Both the position numbers and the translations under genes were made by a program. A DNA stretch of 64,000 nucleotides from Myxococcus stipitatus (lineage in GTDB: Bacteria > Myxococcota > Myxococcia > Myxococcales > Myxococcaceae): positions 8,628,501 through 8,692,500 of the forward strand of contig NZ_CP147913.1 of assembly GCF_037414475.1 (NCBI RefSeq). Reading direction: 5' to 3'. Shown in pieces: positions 42,593-50,834 of the stretch (positions are counted from its first letter, which is position 1; each line of letters opens with the position of its first letter). The notes under the pieces are model-generated. The model was not told the origin of the DNA. It saw only the letters and a program-made list of their open reading frames with translations, and did not search any database.

Positions 42593-44526
42593 CCCAGAGC
42601 CTCCGCTGAGTCCCGGGCTTCGCCTGGAGCACCCTGGTGGTTCAAGGCGAGAGGGTTGCTCCCAGGGCGGAGCCAGAATCCTTTCTGCTTGGGAATCGCG
42701 AGTGCGACGAAGGTCCCCTCTTCACGCCAGACCAGGCCCTTGCGGTAGAAGCTGGCGACTCGGGCCCGGATGCCCCGCGCCCCTCCCAGGCCCAGGTAGG
42801 CTCGTGGCGAATCATCCAGTATCCGCTGCGCGAGCACCCCCAGGTCGATGGTCCGCTCGAGGTTCCGGTAGAGCAGTGTGTCCAGGGGCGCAAGTTCGTA
42901 TGTGCTCATCTGGGGATGGCGACCGTCTTCAATCCGTGCTCGTTCGCCCCGCAGCTCCACCGTCAGCGAGGCCGCTGGATGGAAGGACTCCCACCGCCGC
43001 ACCGCCTCGGATAGGAGTTGCGCCACCGGTCTGGGATCGTACCCATCCAGATACTCGAACTCGAAGTTCATCGCGATGTCGTCAAGGAGCTCTGGGGCCA
43101 CGGGATATGCGAACTGGAGTCCCTCCTGGGGACGCGTAATCCTGATTCCAAACCGGCCGGGCTCCGAGTGATATGGACTGAATCGCGCCAGGGTCAGCGG
43201 CAGAGGGTTGGGGGGGCGCAGATGGTAGAGGGCGGGGAAGTGGCGGAGCACTGGCTCATAGTGTTCGAACCGTTCGCCAGGAATCCCGAACAACATGTTC
43301 CACAGCAGATGGATGCCCAGCTCCTGCGCCCGCCGCAGGAGGCAGACGTTGTCGATGCCCCGCAGGCGTTTGTTCATGGCATGCAGAACGGGGGTGATGA
43401 GGCTCTCGATGCCGGGCTGGCTGTGAAAGGTGACGCTGGCGGCCAATGGCTCGAGCAACTCCCGGGGCACCGCGGGTGTCATCTCATAGAAGAGCGCTGC
43501 GTCCGGCAGCTGTTCCTCCAGCAGTGGAGGCAGCTCGCGGAAGAATCGCTGAGGGATGATTTCGTCTACGGCCACGAAGGTGCTCACTCCGTGGCGCTGC
43601 CGCTGCTCCGCCAACTCGCTCACGATCTGCTGTGCGCCGCGCGAGCGGTAGGTCATCGTCTGTCCATTGAGGCCGCAGAACGCGCAGTGTCGTCGCTCGC
43701 CCCACCAGCACCCGCGCGAGCCCTCGAAGGGAACCGAGCGTGGCAGGATGGCGCCCAGGCTGGATGCGTCGAGCTGCTGAAAGTAGTCAGAGAAGTCAGG
43801 GGTGGGGTTGCTCGCCAGCGCGTGGAATGTGGGAGCCCGCTCGTTGACGATCACCGCTTCGCCCTGACGACAGATGATGCCCTTCAGATCCTCGACGCCA
43901 CGGCCAGACAGCAGCCGCCGGAAGAGCTCTCCGACCCAGGCATCACACTCCTCGCGCACCATCACATCGACCGCGGGCAGGGCACGCATGAGCGCGGGAC
44001 CCATGACGCCCTGGCAGGGGGCTCCTCCGAAGACGATGCGGATATCGGGCCTTGCGGCACGGAGCATCCGGGCCAGCGCCGCAGCCGGCAGGGTCTGGAG
44101 CATCGCCGTCGTGAACCCCACCACCCGCGGAGCGGCTTCGAGCACGTACTCGAGACACTGTTCCAGGAACGGACGCACCGCGCGCCTCATGGTGAGGAGC
44201 TGGGCCAGGTGGTCCGTCGGGACGCCGCGTGTCCGCAGGTCGTGGAGATAGGCCCCTGCTGCTGAGTCATCTTGTCCGAACGCGGCCTGGGTGAATACCC
44301 ACTCACAACTCGGGCGGTGGAAGTCGTCCGCTGCCCGGTAGAGCGCGGGGCCGAGCAGCTCGGCGTACCAGAGTGTCGGATAGAAGGAACGGACTCGGAT
44401 GGCTTCCCGGGCCAGCAGGGCCTGGAGCAGACCGAGCTGCATCGACGGGCGATGAAACTCAGCCCACGGCATGTCGATGAGGAGGACCTCGGCTGGCTCC
44501 GGTCTGATCCCGGAGCGCCGGCTCAT
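42589..44526 (-). CDS. B12-binding radical SAM RiPP C-methyltransferase-type enzyme 2
   Basis: 645 aa. Cobalamin domain (LIDMPWAEFHRPSMQLGLLQ, VVGFTTAMLQTLPAAALA, FGGAPCQGVMG); cluster ligands Cys273, Cys281, Cys284 in GCWWGERRHCAFCGLNGQ; downstream FHSQPGIESLITPVLH and HLLWNMLFGIPGE. The C-terminal element is LLYRNLERTIDLGVLAQRIL with SPRAYLGLGGARGIR and VALAIP. ATGA overlaps at both ends tie it to enzymes 1 and 3. It differs clearly from its three paralogues over most of its length, so it probably targets another residue or position. Confidence 0.9.
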   Translation of the reverse strand: MSRRSGIRPEPAEVLLIDMPWAEFHRPSMQLGLLQALLAREAIRVRSFYPTLWYAELLGPALYRAADDFHRPSCEWVFTQAAFGQDDSAAGAYLHDLRTRGVPTDHLAQLLTMRRAVRPFLEQCLEYVLEAAPRVVGFTTAMLQTLPAAALARMLRAARPDIRIVFGGAPCQGVMGPALMRALPAVDVMVREECDAWVGELFRRLLSGRGVEDLKGIICRQGEAVIVNERAPTFHALASNPTPDFSDYFQQLDASSLGAILPRSVPFEGSRGCWWGERRHCAFCGLNGQTMTYRSRGAQQIVSELAEQRQRHGVSTFVAVDEIIPQRFFRELPPLLEEQLPDAALFYEMTPAVPRELLEPLAASVTFHSQPGIESLITPVLHAMNKRLRGIDNVCLLRRAQELGIHLLWNMLFGIPGERFEHYEPVLRHFPALYHLRPPNPLPLTLARFSPYHSEPGRFGIRITRPQEGLQFAYPVAPELLDDIAMNFEFEYLDGYDPRPVAQLLSEAVRRWESFHPAASLTVELRGERARIEDGRHPQMSTYELAPLDTLLYRNLERTIDLGVLAQRILDDSPRAYLGLGGARGIRARVASFYRKGLVWREEGTFVALAIPKQKGFWLRPGSNPLALNHQGAPGEARDSAEALG

Positions 44527-46430
44527 GCCGTCACCCGAAGCTGTTCCGGCTCTGCGGCCATCATTCGGGGGGGCATCTCCAGCCAGAATGCCTCGTCGTC
44601 AGGGACGGCCAGGGCCACCAGCTTCTCTCCCTCACGGAAGAAGAGGTGCGCGGCCTCCAGACGCTCCAGCACCGCGTGCGTGTTTCCTCGCAGGTGCAGG
44701 TACGCCTGCGGCGAGATGCGCAGCAGGGCCTTTCCAAGCTGTTCGGCTGTCTGGGGCGACTCGCCGAGGCGGTAGAGCAGGCTGGCGATGGGGTCCAACC
44801 GGTAGGTCCGTTCGATGCCGCTGCGCGTGTCTGTGAGGAAGACCTCTTCTCCTTGGAGCGTCGCCCTGAGTTGCGCCAACCCGCTCCGGGAGCGCTCCTG
44901 CCAGCGGCTGACCATGTGGGTGAGGAGGAGGGCGGTCTGCTCGGGCTCGTACCCGTCGAGGTAACGGAACTTGAAGTAGTAGGCCAGCTCGTCGAGGTCT
45001 TCGTCCTTGAAGCCGTAGATGTACTTGTAGTCGTCGAGTGCCCCTGTCACCTCGATGCCGTTCTTCTCGGGCTGGGAGTGGTAGGGCGCATAGCGTTGGA
45101 GGCTGAGGGGGAACGCAACGTCTGGCGGCGGTAGATGGTGCAGCCAGGGGTCGATCCTCGGCTGCAATTCCTGGTAGTGCACCAGCTTCTCGCCGGGGAA
45201 CGCATAGAGATAGTTCCAGAGCGGGACGATGCCGAACTCGCTGCAGCGGCGCAGGAACCGGACGTTGTGGATGCCTGTGGCCCCCTTGCCCATGCTCTTC
45301 AGGATGGGCGTGGAGAGGTTCTCCAGCCCCGCCTCGAGCTCGCGGATCCCGGCGCGTGCCATGCATCGCATCTGCTGTCGTGAGACGTCCGCGCGGATAT
45401 CGTAGAAGACCTGGATGTTGGGGACCTTGGCCTCCATCGCGGCGGTCAGCTTGTCGATGGCGCGCTTGTCCAGGATGTTGTCGGCCGCGGCGAAGTTGCT
45501 GATGCCATGGCGTTCCTTGAGGGTGTGGAGCTCATGGACGATCTGCTCCACGGACTTGGAGCGGTAGAGCATTCCCTGCCCGTTGAGCGCGCAGAACTTG
45601 CAGTGGCTGCGCTCGCCCCACCAGCAGCCGCGTGAGGACTCGAACATGACGAGCACCTCGGTCGTCTCGCGCATGGGCAGCCGGGCGAGCTGCTCGAAGT
45701 AGTCTCCATATTCAGGCACAGGGTTCTTGGTGAGGTCCTTTACCAGCGCGGCGGGAGGGCCGACCACGGACCTTTCTTCCTGGCGGTAGCAGAGCCCCGG
45801 CAACCCCTCGAGCGGCGCGTTCAGCAAGAGGCGTCGGAACAGTTCGTGGACGATGTCATCCACCTCCCCGCGCACCACCACGTCCACCTGCGGAAAGAGG
45901 CGATGGAGTGTCTGCCCCATGCTCCCCTCGCAGTTGGCACCGCCAAAGACAATCGTGATGTGCGGGTAGCGCTGCTTGATGAGCAGGGCCAGTCGGAGCG
46001 AGGCGACCGTCTGCATCATCGACGTGGTGAAGCCCACCACCCGGTACGATTCCCAGGGGACGAGTTCGAGGCATCGCTCGAAGAACTTCGGGCTGGCCGC
46101 GCACAGCTCCTGCCACAGGGCCAGCTCGGAAGTCCCGGCGCCCCTCGATGCGAGATAGGTCAGGTATCCCTCCTGGGCGGGAGTCTCCGTGAGCCTCTCG
46201 GCGAAGACCCACTCGGAGGCCATCACGTTGCGGTTCTTGGTGGCCTCGTAGGTCTCGGGACTCACCAGGTCGGCCAGCAGCAGGTTGAAGTAGGCCACGT
46301 CGGCCTGGATGCCGACCTGCGCGAGCTGGGCCTTGATCAACCCGAGCGCCAGTGAAGGTTGGGAGGTGCTTGCCCACGGCATGCATGCCAGCAGGATTTG
46401 AGCTCCAGGGGAGGCTTTCAGCAACGGCAT
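44523..46430 (-). CDS. B12-binding radical SAM RiPP C-methyltransferase-type enzyme 3
   Basis: 635 aa. Cobalamin domain (LLACMPWASTSQPSLALGLI, VVGFTTSMMQTVASLRLALL, FGGANCEGSMG); cluster ligands Cys269, Cys277, Cys280 in GCWWGERSHCKFCALNGQG; LEAGLENLSTPILKSMGKG and VPLWNYLYAFPGEKL follow. C-terminal element: SLLYRLGESPQTAEQLGKAL, SPQAYLHLRGNTHAVL, VALAVP. It starts 11 bases after the stop of enzyme 4 and overlaps enzyme 2 by four bases. Confidence 0.9.
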   Translation of the reverse strand: MPLLKASPGAQILLACMPWASTSQPSLALGLIKAQLAQVGIQADVAYFNLLLADLVSPETYEATKNRNVMASEWVFAERLTETPAQEGYLTYLASRGAGTSELALWQELCAASPKFFERCLELVPWESYRVVGFTTSMMQTVASLRLALLIKQRYPHITIVFGGANCEGSMGQTLHRLFPQVDVVVRGEVDDIVHELFRRLLLNAPLEGLPGLCYRQEERSVVGPPAALVKDLTKNPVPEYGDYFEQLARLPMRETTEVLVMFESSRGCWWGERSHCKFCALNGQGMLYRSKSVEQIVHELHTLKERHGISNFAAADNILDKRAIDKLTAAMEAKVPNIQVFYDIRADVSRQQMRCMARAGIRELEAGLENLSTPILKSMGKGATGIHNVRFLRRCSEFGIVPLWNYLYAFPGEKLVHYQELQPRIDPWLHHLPPPDVAFPLSLQRYAPYHSQPEKNGIEVTGALDDYKYIYGFKDEDLDELAYYFKFRYLDGYEPEQTALLLTHMVSRWQERSRSGLAQLRATLQGEEVFLTDTRSGIERTYRLDPIASLLYRLGESPQTAEQLGKALLRISPQAYLHLRGNTHAVLERLEAAHLFFREGEKLVALAVPDDEAFWLEMPPRMMAAEPEQLRVTA

Positions 46431-46441
46431 GTCAGGCTCCG

Positions 46442-48391
46442 CTAGCGGTACAGGTGGTCGACCTTCCAGTGCAGCAGGCTGGGCTTGGGGCGGCCATCGC
46501 CCGCGGTGGCGGGCAGGGCTTCGGCGAGGCTGGGCTGGCCGTCGAGGTACCAGAAGGCATCAGGGGCCTCGGGGATGGAGAGCGCGACATCCTGCTCCCC
46601 TTCCGTGAAGACCAGCCGCGCCGCGCGCAGTTGTTGGAGGATCTCCCGCACCCCACGCACGCCCCCCTCGCGCAGGTAGTCCGCGGGGCACCGGGCCGCC
46701 AGAAGTGGCGCGGCGGCCTCGGGCTTGCGAGGGCGCTCAAGCACCCGGTACAGGTGGGCGGCCAGTCCCGTCAGCCGGTGTGTCTGGCGCTTGCCAAATC
46801 GATCATCCGAGATGATGACGTCCCGCCCCTCCACCGCTGCTTTCAACGACACCTGCCGCACGTAGTAGGCGTGGTTCCAGGCCTTTGTGGTGGAGAGCAC
46901 CAGGTCGCCGACCGCTGCGGGCTCATAGCCATCCAGGTAGTCGTACTCGAAGTAGTACGCCAGGCGGGAGACCTGCTCGGGCTCCAGCTTGAAGATGTAT
47001 TGGTAATGCGGCAGGGGCCCCCGGATGCGGACGCCCATGGCCTGTGGCTTGTTGAAGTACTCGCTGAAGCGCATCATGCTCAGCCCGAAGCCGACGTAGG
47101 GGGCTGGCAGATGGAAGAGCCCCGGGTTGGCGAACTCCATCAGGCTTGTGTAGTCCGAGAGGCGCTCGCCAGGGAACCCGTACAAGTAGTTCCACATGGG
47201 CCAGATACCGACCTCCGCGAACATTCGCAGGACGTGGACGTTGCGGATGCCGGTGATGCCCTTCTGCATCAGTTTCAAGACGTGTGTTGAGAAGGACTCG
47301 ATGCCTGGTTGGACTTCATCGATCCCGGCGCGCTTCATGGCGACGAGTTGCTTGCGTGTGAGATTCGACTTCACGTCGAAGAAGATCTTCGCGTTGGGGA
47401 TCCGCTCCTCGATGGCGCGACACAGCTCGGACTGGGAGCGGTGGTCCAGGATGTTGTCCGCGGCGCCGAACCAGCTCACTCCGTGACGCTCGGCCAGGTG
47501 GGCCAGCTCATCCACCAGCCGCGCCGGAGACTTGGCCCGGTACTCCATGGAGCTGCCATTGACCGCGCAGAAGGTGCAGGGAATCTTCTGGCCATACCAG
47601 CAGCCCCGCGAGCCCTCGAATACGATGTTGACGCGGACGTCCTTCGCGTAGGGCATGTGTTGAAGCTGCTCGAAGTAGTCGCCGTAGTCTGGGAAGGGAT
47701 TGCGATCCAGATCGTGGAAAATAGGTGGCATCTCCGCGATGTGTACGGCCCCTTGCTCCCGGTAGCAGACTGGGAGTCCCTGAAGGGAGCGTCCCTCTCT
47801 CAGACGTGAGAACAGCTCCCCCACGAGTCCGTCGCAGTCCCGGCGTGCGACGACGTCGATGAACTCGAAGTTCTCGAGCATGGCCACACCCATCTCGCCT
47901 TCGCAGTTGGCTCCACCGAAGACGATGCGCAGCTCAGGGTTGAGCGCCTTCGCGCGCCGTGCCAGTGCCAACGAGGCAAGTGATTGTACCATGGTGGTGG
48001 TGAAGCCCACGACGCGATAGCGCTTCCAGTCGATCCTCTGAGCGCATTGCTCGATGAAAGGAGCCGCGGCGGCCTGCACTCGGGCCCACCGTTGCAGCTC
48101 TTCTGCGGGGTAGCCGCGCCGTGCCAGGAAGCCCAAGAACTCAGAAGGTTTTCGGAAGGCGCCGAACGCCGCCTCCGCGAAGATCCAATCGCAGGCCAGG
48201 ACGTCGCGGTCCTTGAGTGAGCGGTAGTTCTCCAAGCCAACGGCTGTCGCGAACTCCAAGTTGCAATAGCGGACGTCCGCGCCCATTCCCTCGCGTGCGA
48301 GCAGGGCCTTGATCAGGCCGAAGGCAAGGCTTGGCTGCTCGAGGGAGCCCCAAGGTAGACTGACCAGGAGGATGTCGTTGGCGTTGGACAT
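46442..48391 (-). CDS. B12-binding radical SAM RiPP C-methyltransferase-type enzyme 4 (first after the precursor)
   Basis: 649 aa from ATG 48391, 11 bases after the precursor stop, so on the same transcript with no terminator between. Cobalamin domain (LLVSLPWGSLEQPSLAFGLI, VVGFTTTMVQSLASLALA, FGGANCEGEMG); cluster ligands Cys264, Cys272, Cys275 in GCWYGQKIPCTFCAVNGSS; VQPGIESFSTHVLKLMQKG and WPMWNYLYGFPGERL follow. C-terminal element: HLYRVLERPRKPEAAAPLLA, CPADYLREGGVRGVREIL, VALSIP. Tyr replaces Trp and Pro replaces His in the cluster loop, so it is the most divergent of the four there. Confidence 0.9.
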   Translation of the reverse strand: MSNANDILLVSLPWGSLEQPSLAFGLIKALLAREGMGADVRYCNLEFATAVGLENYRSLKDRDVLACDWIFAEAAFGAFRKPSEFLGFLARRGYPAEELQRWARVQAAAAPFIEQCAQRIDWKRYRVVGFTTTMVQSLASLALARRAKALNPELRIVFGGANCEGEMGVAMLENFEFIDVVARRDCDGLVGELFSRLREGRSLQGLPVCYREQGAVHIAEMPPIFHDLDRNPFPDYGDYFEQLQHMPYAKDVRVNIVFEGSRGCWYGQKIPCTFCAVNGSSMEYRAKSPARLVDELAHLAERHGVSWFGAADNILDHRSQSELCRAIEERIPNAKIFFDVKSNLTRKQLVAMKRAGIDEVQPGIESFSTHVLKLMQKGITGIRNVHVLRMFAEVGIWPMWNYLYGFPGERLSDYTSLMEFANPGLFHLPAPYVGFGLSMMRFSEYFNKPQAMGVRIRGPLPHYQYIFKLEPEQVSRLAYYFEYDYLDGYEPAAVGDLVLSTTKAWNHAYYVRQVSLKAAVEGRDVIISDDRFGKRQTHRLTGLAAHLYRVLERPRKPEAAAPLLAARCPADYLREGGVRGVREILQQLRAARLVFTEGEQDVALSIPEAPDAFWYLDGQPSLAEALPATAGDGRPKPSLLHWKVDHLYR

Positions 48392-48402
48392 GGCCGATGC
48401 GC

Positions 48403-48936
48403 CTAGGACTCGCCCTTGCTCCAGTCGCCATAGAAAGTGAGTGCTGAACGCGCAGGGCCCGCCATGGTGGAGCCCGCCGCGTACTTGGACATGGCCGAAC
48501 CGGCGGCGTACTTGGACATGGCAGAGCCCGCCGCGTACTTGGACATGGCCGAACCAGCGGCGTACTTGGACATGGCAGAGCCCGCCGCGTACTTGGACAT
48601 GGCCGAACCGCCGCCCGCTGGCGCGGCCTGCTCGGCAGTGGCCTCCGGCCCCATGACCTGGACGGGGACAGTCGGCGCGGAGCCGATGTAGATGTGGACG
48701 ACGGGGCCTGACTGCACGATGGGAACCGTCTGGGGCGGTACGCCCTCGCCCCCCGACTCGCAGCCCGAGAAGCTCTCCGCCGCTGACTCGACGAAACCCT
48801 GGGCCTCCGCATCAAGGATTGTGCTCTCCACCTTGTCAGGCGCTACCTTGTACCGAGCCAGGTCCTCCCGGCTGATATGGTAGATGGAGCCGTCTGGCGC
48901 GGTGAATAGGACTCCTTGCTTCTTGGTCTCGGCCAT
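48403..48936 (-). CDS. Candidate RiPP precursor with five 9-residue core repeats
   Basis: 177 aa from ATG 48936 with GAGGG 7 bases upstream; the ORF could open at 48948 but has no ribosome site. Residues 1-110 form a long leader-like part: KKQGVLFTAPDGSIYHISRE, DLARYKVAPDKVEST, and a hydrophobic stretch VVHIYIGSAPTVPVQVM. Residues 111-155 are SAMSKYAAG five times without a single amino-acid change. The tail is STMAGPARSALTFYG plus DWSKGES. The only Cys is residue 59 in the leader, so lanthionines, thioether crosslinks and disulfides in the core are excluded. The role as substrate of the four downstream radical SAM enzymes is inferred from gene order and repeat form; no homologous precursor is recognised. 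Confidence 0.8.
   Translation of the reverse strand: MAETKKQGVLFTAPDGSIYHISREDLARYKVAPDKVESTILDAEAQGFVESAAESFSGCESGGEGVPPQTVPIVQSGPVVHIYIGSAPTVPVQVMGPEATAEQAAPAGGGSAMSKYAAGSAMSKYAAGSAMSKYAAGSAMSKYAAGSAMSKYAAGSTMAGPARSALTFYGDWSKGES
48472..48606 (-). repeat. Five tandem 27-bp repeats encoding SAMSKYAAG
   Basis: Exactly 5 x 27 bases. Codon use alternates A-B-A-B-A: units written GGT TCG GCC and units written GGC TCT GCC before ATG TCC AAG TAC. This implies expansion by a 54-base (two-unit) step. All differences are synonymous, which points to selection on the peptide. Confidence 0.95.
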
Positions 48937-49055
48937 GGATGCCCTCATTCACTGAGTGTGTGTTCTTGTTCACTCCATGATAGGTTGCCTTCATGCTGAG
49001 ATGCAATGCCTTACGATGTCTGGGATGGTGAGTGAACAGGGGAGCGAGCGCACGA
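48937..49055. promoter_or_regulatory. Divergent promoter region with perfect inverted repeat
   Basis: Minus strand (precursor operon): TTGCAT (49001-49006), 18-base spacer, TATCAT (48977-48982). Plus strand (GNAT): TTCATG (48990-48995), 16-base spacer, TACGAT (49012-49017). Each promoter is followed by one arm of a perfect inverted repeat: TGTTCACTC (48967-48975) and GAGTGAACA (49030-49038). Arm centres are 63 bases apart, close to six helical turns. This would suit one regulator acting on both start sites. All of it is pattern-based. Confidence 0.45.
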
Positions 49056-49970
49056 ATGTCCAGGATTCAGTGCAAACGTCTGTCGGTGCAGGAGTTGGAA
49101 GGTGTGTTTGCATTTGTGGGAGACCATCCCTCTTGGGGGATGAGCGCGAATGATGTGCGTCGGATCATGACCAGCCTGGTGCGTGGGTTGGATGCGGTGC
49201 TGGACCTGCATGACGAGGCGGGTCGTCTACTGGTGGCTGCTGTCGTGGACACCTGCGTCAACGTGGATGACAGCGCGGACCTGGCCATCCTGGGGATTCG
49301 GGAGCAGCCAATGACTCCAGCGGGGCTCCAGGTCTTGTTCGAGAATGCGGAGGAAGTCACCCGGCGGGGGCCCAGAGGCTTCCTGGACATCACCTTGACT
49401 TCCGAGCGGAGTCACTGGGAGCCAGCGCTGCGTGAGCGTGGTTACGAGCGTGCGTATTCACAGTACCTGATGGAGCGTCCGGGTGATGTCCTACTTCCGC
49501 GGCTCAGCGGGCTCTTGCCGGAGGGATGGCATTGGATGGACGCAGAGGATGACCAGCTCGCTGACTATCACCGCGTCGTCTCGGAGGCTTTCTCGAAGGT
49601 ACCCGGTGCGTTCGTGCCGCCATTGGAGGAGATGGTGGGGGCGTTGAGGCGCGGCGGCCGACGTCCGAGGGTCTTGTCCGAGGGGCGGCGCGTCCGTGGC
49701 TTCGCGACCGTTCGAGTGCATGAGCGGGCAAGCGGTGCGGTCGGTGAGGTGAGAAGCATCGGGCGAGAACCCGCCCTGCGAGGTGCTGGGTTGGGAGAAC
49801 ATGCGCTTCAGCAGGCGCTCACGCTCCTCCAACAGGAGGCCCCCATCGCGAAGTTCGAACTGGAAGTGGCGGCGCGCAACGAGGCGGCGCTCAAGCTGTA
49901 CCAGCGGCACGGCTTCCGAATCGTCCAGACCATGCCGGTCTTCCGGCGCGACCTGTCACGAACTGGCTGA
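49056..49970 (+). CDS. GNAT-family N-acetyltransferase
   Basis: 304 aa from ATG 49056. It has two GNAT-like halves. The C-terminal one carries the acetyl-CoA loop (VRSIGREPALRGAGLGEHAL) and the closing RNEAALKLYQRHGFRIVQTMP. The N-terminal half (residues ~1-140) has the fold's length but a degenerate CoA loop, as in other double-GNAT enzymes. It is divergent from the precursor operon and followed 50 bases later by a hydroxylase gene. It might acetylate the peptide (Lys in each repeat, or the N-terminus) or provide self-protection. Membership of the pathway is inferred from location. Confidence 0.85.
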   Translation: MSRIQCKRLSVQELEGVFAFVGDHPSWGMSANDVRRIMTSLVRGLDAVLDLHDEAGRLLVAAVVDTCVNVDDSADLAILGIREQPMTPAGLQVLFENAEEVTRRGPRGFLDITLTSERSHWEPALRERGYERAYSQYLMERPGDVLLPRLSGLLPEGWHWMDAEDDQLADYHRVVSEAFSKVPGAFVPPLEEMVGALRRGGRRPRVLSEGRRVRGFATVRVHERASGAVGEVRSIGREPALRGAGLGEHALQQALTLLQQEAPIAKFELEVAARNEAALKLYQRHGFRIVQTMPVFRRDLSRTG

Positions 49971-50020
49971 GGTCTTGCGAGCATCTCCCTGTTCTCCCGA
50001 GTCACCTGTCCGAGGAATCC

Positions 50021-50752
50021 ATGCAGAACTTTCCACGGGTCCACCGCGTGGCCGCCGAGATGGCGGTGGAGGCCATCCGAACAGGGCTGCCGGTCATCAT
50101 CGCTGGAGGTCTCGGAGCCTGGCCCGCGCTTTCGCACTGGAGCTTCGAGCGGCTGCTAAGAGACCATGGCGACTGGGTTGTTCCTGTCTCGGTATTCCGG
50201 CACGGCGCACTCTCGCCAGAGAAGGAGATGTGCCGCATCTCCGAATTGATTCCACGAATCCTCCCGTTCCCCTCCTGGCCTCTTTGTTATCTCCAGCAGG
50301 TTCCATTGGCGGAATGGCCACGTGCTCTTGCAGAGTGTATCGGTCCTCCACCAGGGCTCGCGCCTGGGACGCCGATGGATGCCTATCTCTGGTGTGGTCC
50401 ACACGGGGCTTCATCCCCGCTTCACTACGACACGCGTGACAATCTGCACGTGCTGCTGCGGGGGCATAAGCGATTCTTGCTCTTTGCGCCCGACCAGTCT
50501 CCGCTCATGTACCCTCACGCAGAGGACGGAGCGCAGCACCTCTCTCGTATTGACGTGGAGCGGGTGGACCGCCGTGCCTTCCCTCGGTTCGGGCGTGCCC
50601 GAGGGCTGCGATGTGTCCTCGGGCCTGGGGAGGTGCTCTACCTCCCGACGCGATGGTGGCACCAGGTCCATCTGTGGGCGCCATCCATCTCGGTCAACTT
50701 CTGGTGGACGAAGGAGCAAGGCGCCACACCCCAGGGCGAGCAACGCTCTTGA
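50021..50752 (+). CDS. Cupin-like (JmjC-type) Fe(II)/2-oxoglutarate hydroxylase
   Basis: 243 aa from ATG 50021. The Cupin_8/JmjC pattern is clear: LPVIIAGGLGAWPALSHWSF at the N-terminus, AYLWCGPHGASSPLHYDTRD (HxD), VLLRGHKRFLLFAPDQSPLM, GEVLYLPTRWWHQV (distal His) and SISVNFWW. These enzymes hydroxylate protein or peptide side chains (Asn, Asp, His, Lys, Arg). With the frameshifted phytanoyl-CoA-type enzyme it makes a second potential hydroxylase for the same peptide. It is last in the plus-strand arm of the RiPP locus. Confidence 0.85.
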   Translation: MQNFPRVHRVAAEMAVEAIRTGLPVIIAGGLGAWPALSHWSFERLLRDHGDWVVPVSVFRHGALSPEKEMCRISELIPRILPFPSWPLCYLQQVPLAEWPRALAECIGPPPGLAPGTPMDAYLWCGPHGASSPLHYDTRDNLHVLLRGHKRFLLFAPDQSPLMYPHAEDGAQHLSRIDVERVDRRAFPRFGRARGLRCVLGPGEVLYLPTRWWHQVHLWAPSISVNFWWTKEQGATPQGEQRS

Positions 50753-50834
50753 CGCCCAATCCGTGACGCTTGGGCATTGCGGCAGCCCTGTGCGGGCGAT
50801 GCCACTGCTTGTTTCGGGGATGCAGACCTCGGGC

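Noticed and set aside
48472-48606. Five 27-bp repeats as a CRISPR array
   Set aside because: Repeats are contiguous with no spacers, in frame, and encode a perfect peptide repeat.
48403-48936. Spliceotide (PlpX-type tyramine excision) system because of an F-Y-G in the precursor tail
   Set aside because: The core tyrosines are in SKYAAG, not the XYG motif, and the enzymes belong to the CX7CX2C B12 group rather than the splicease group.
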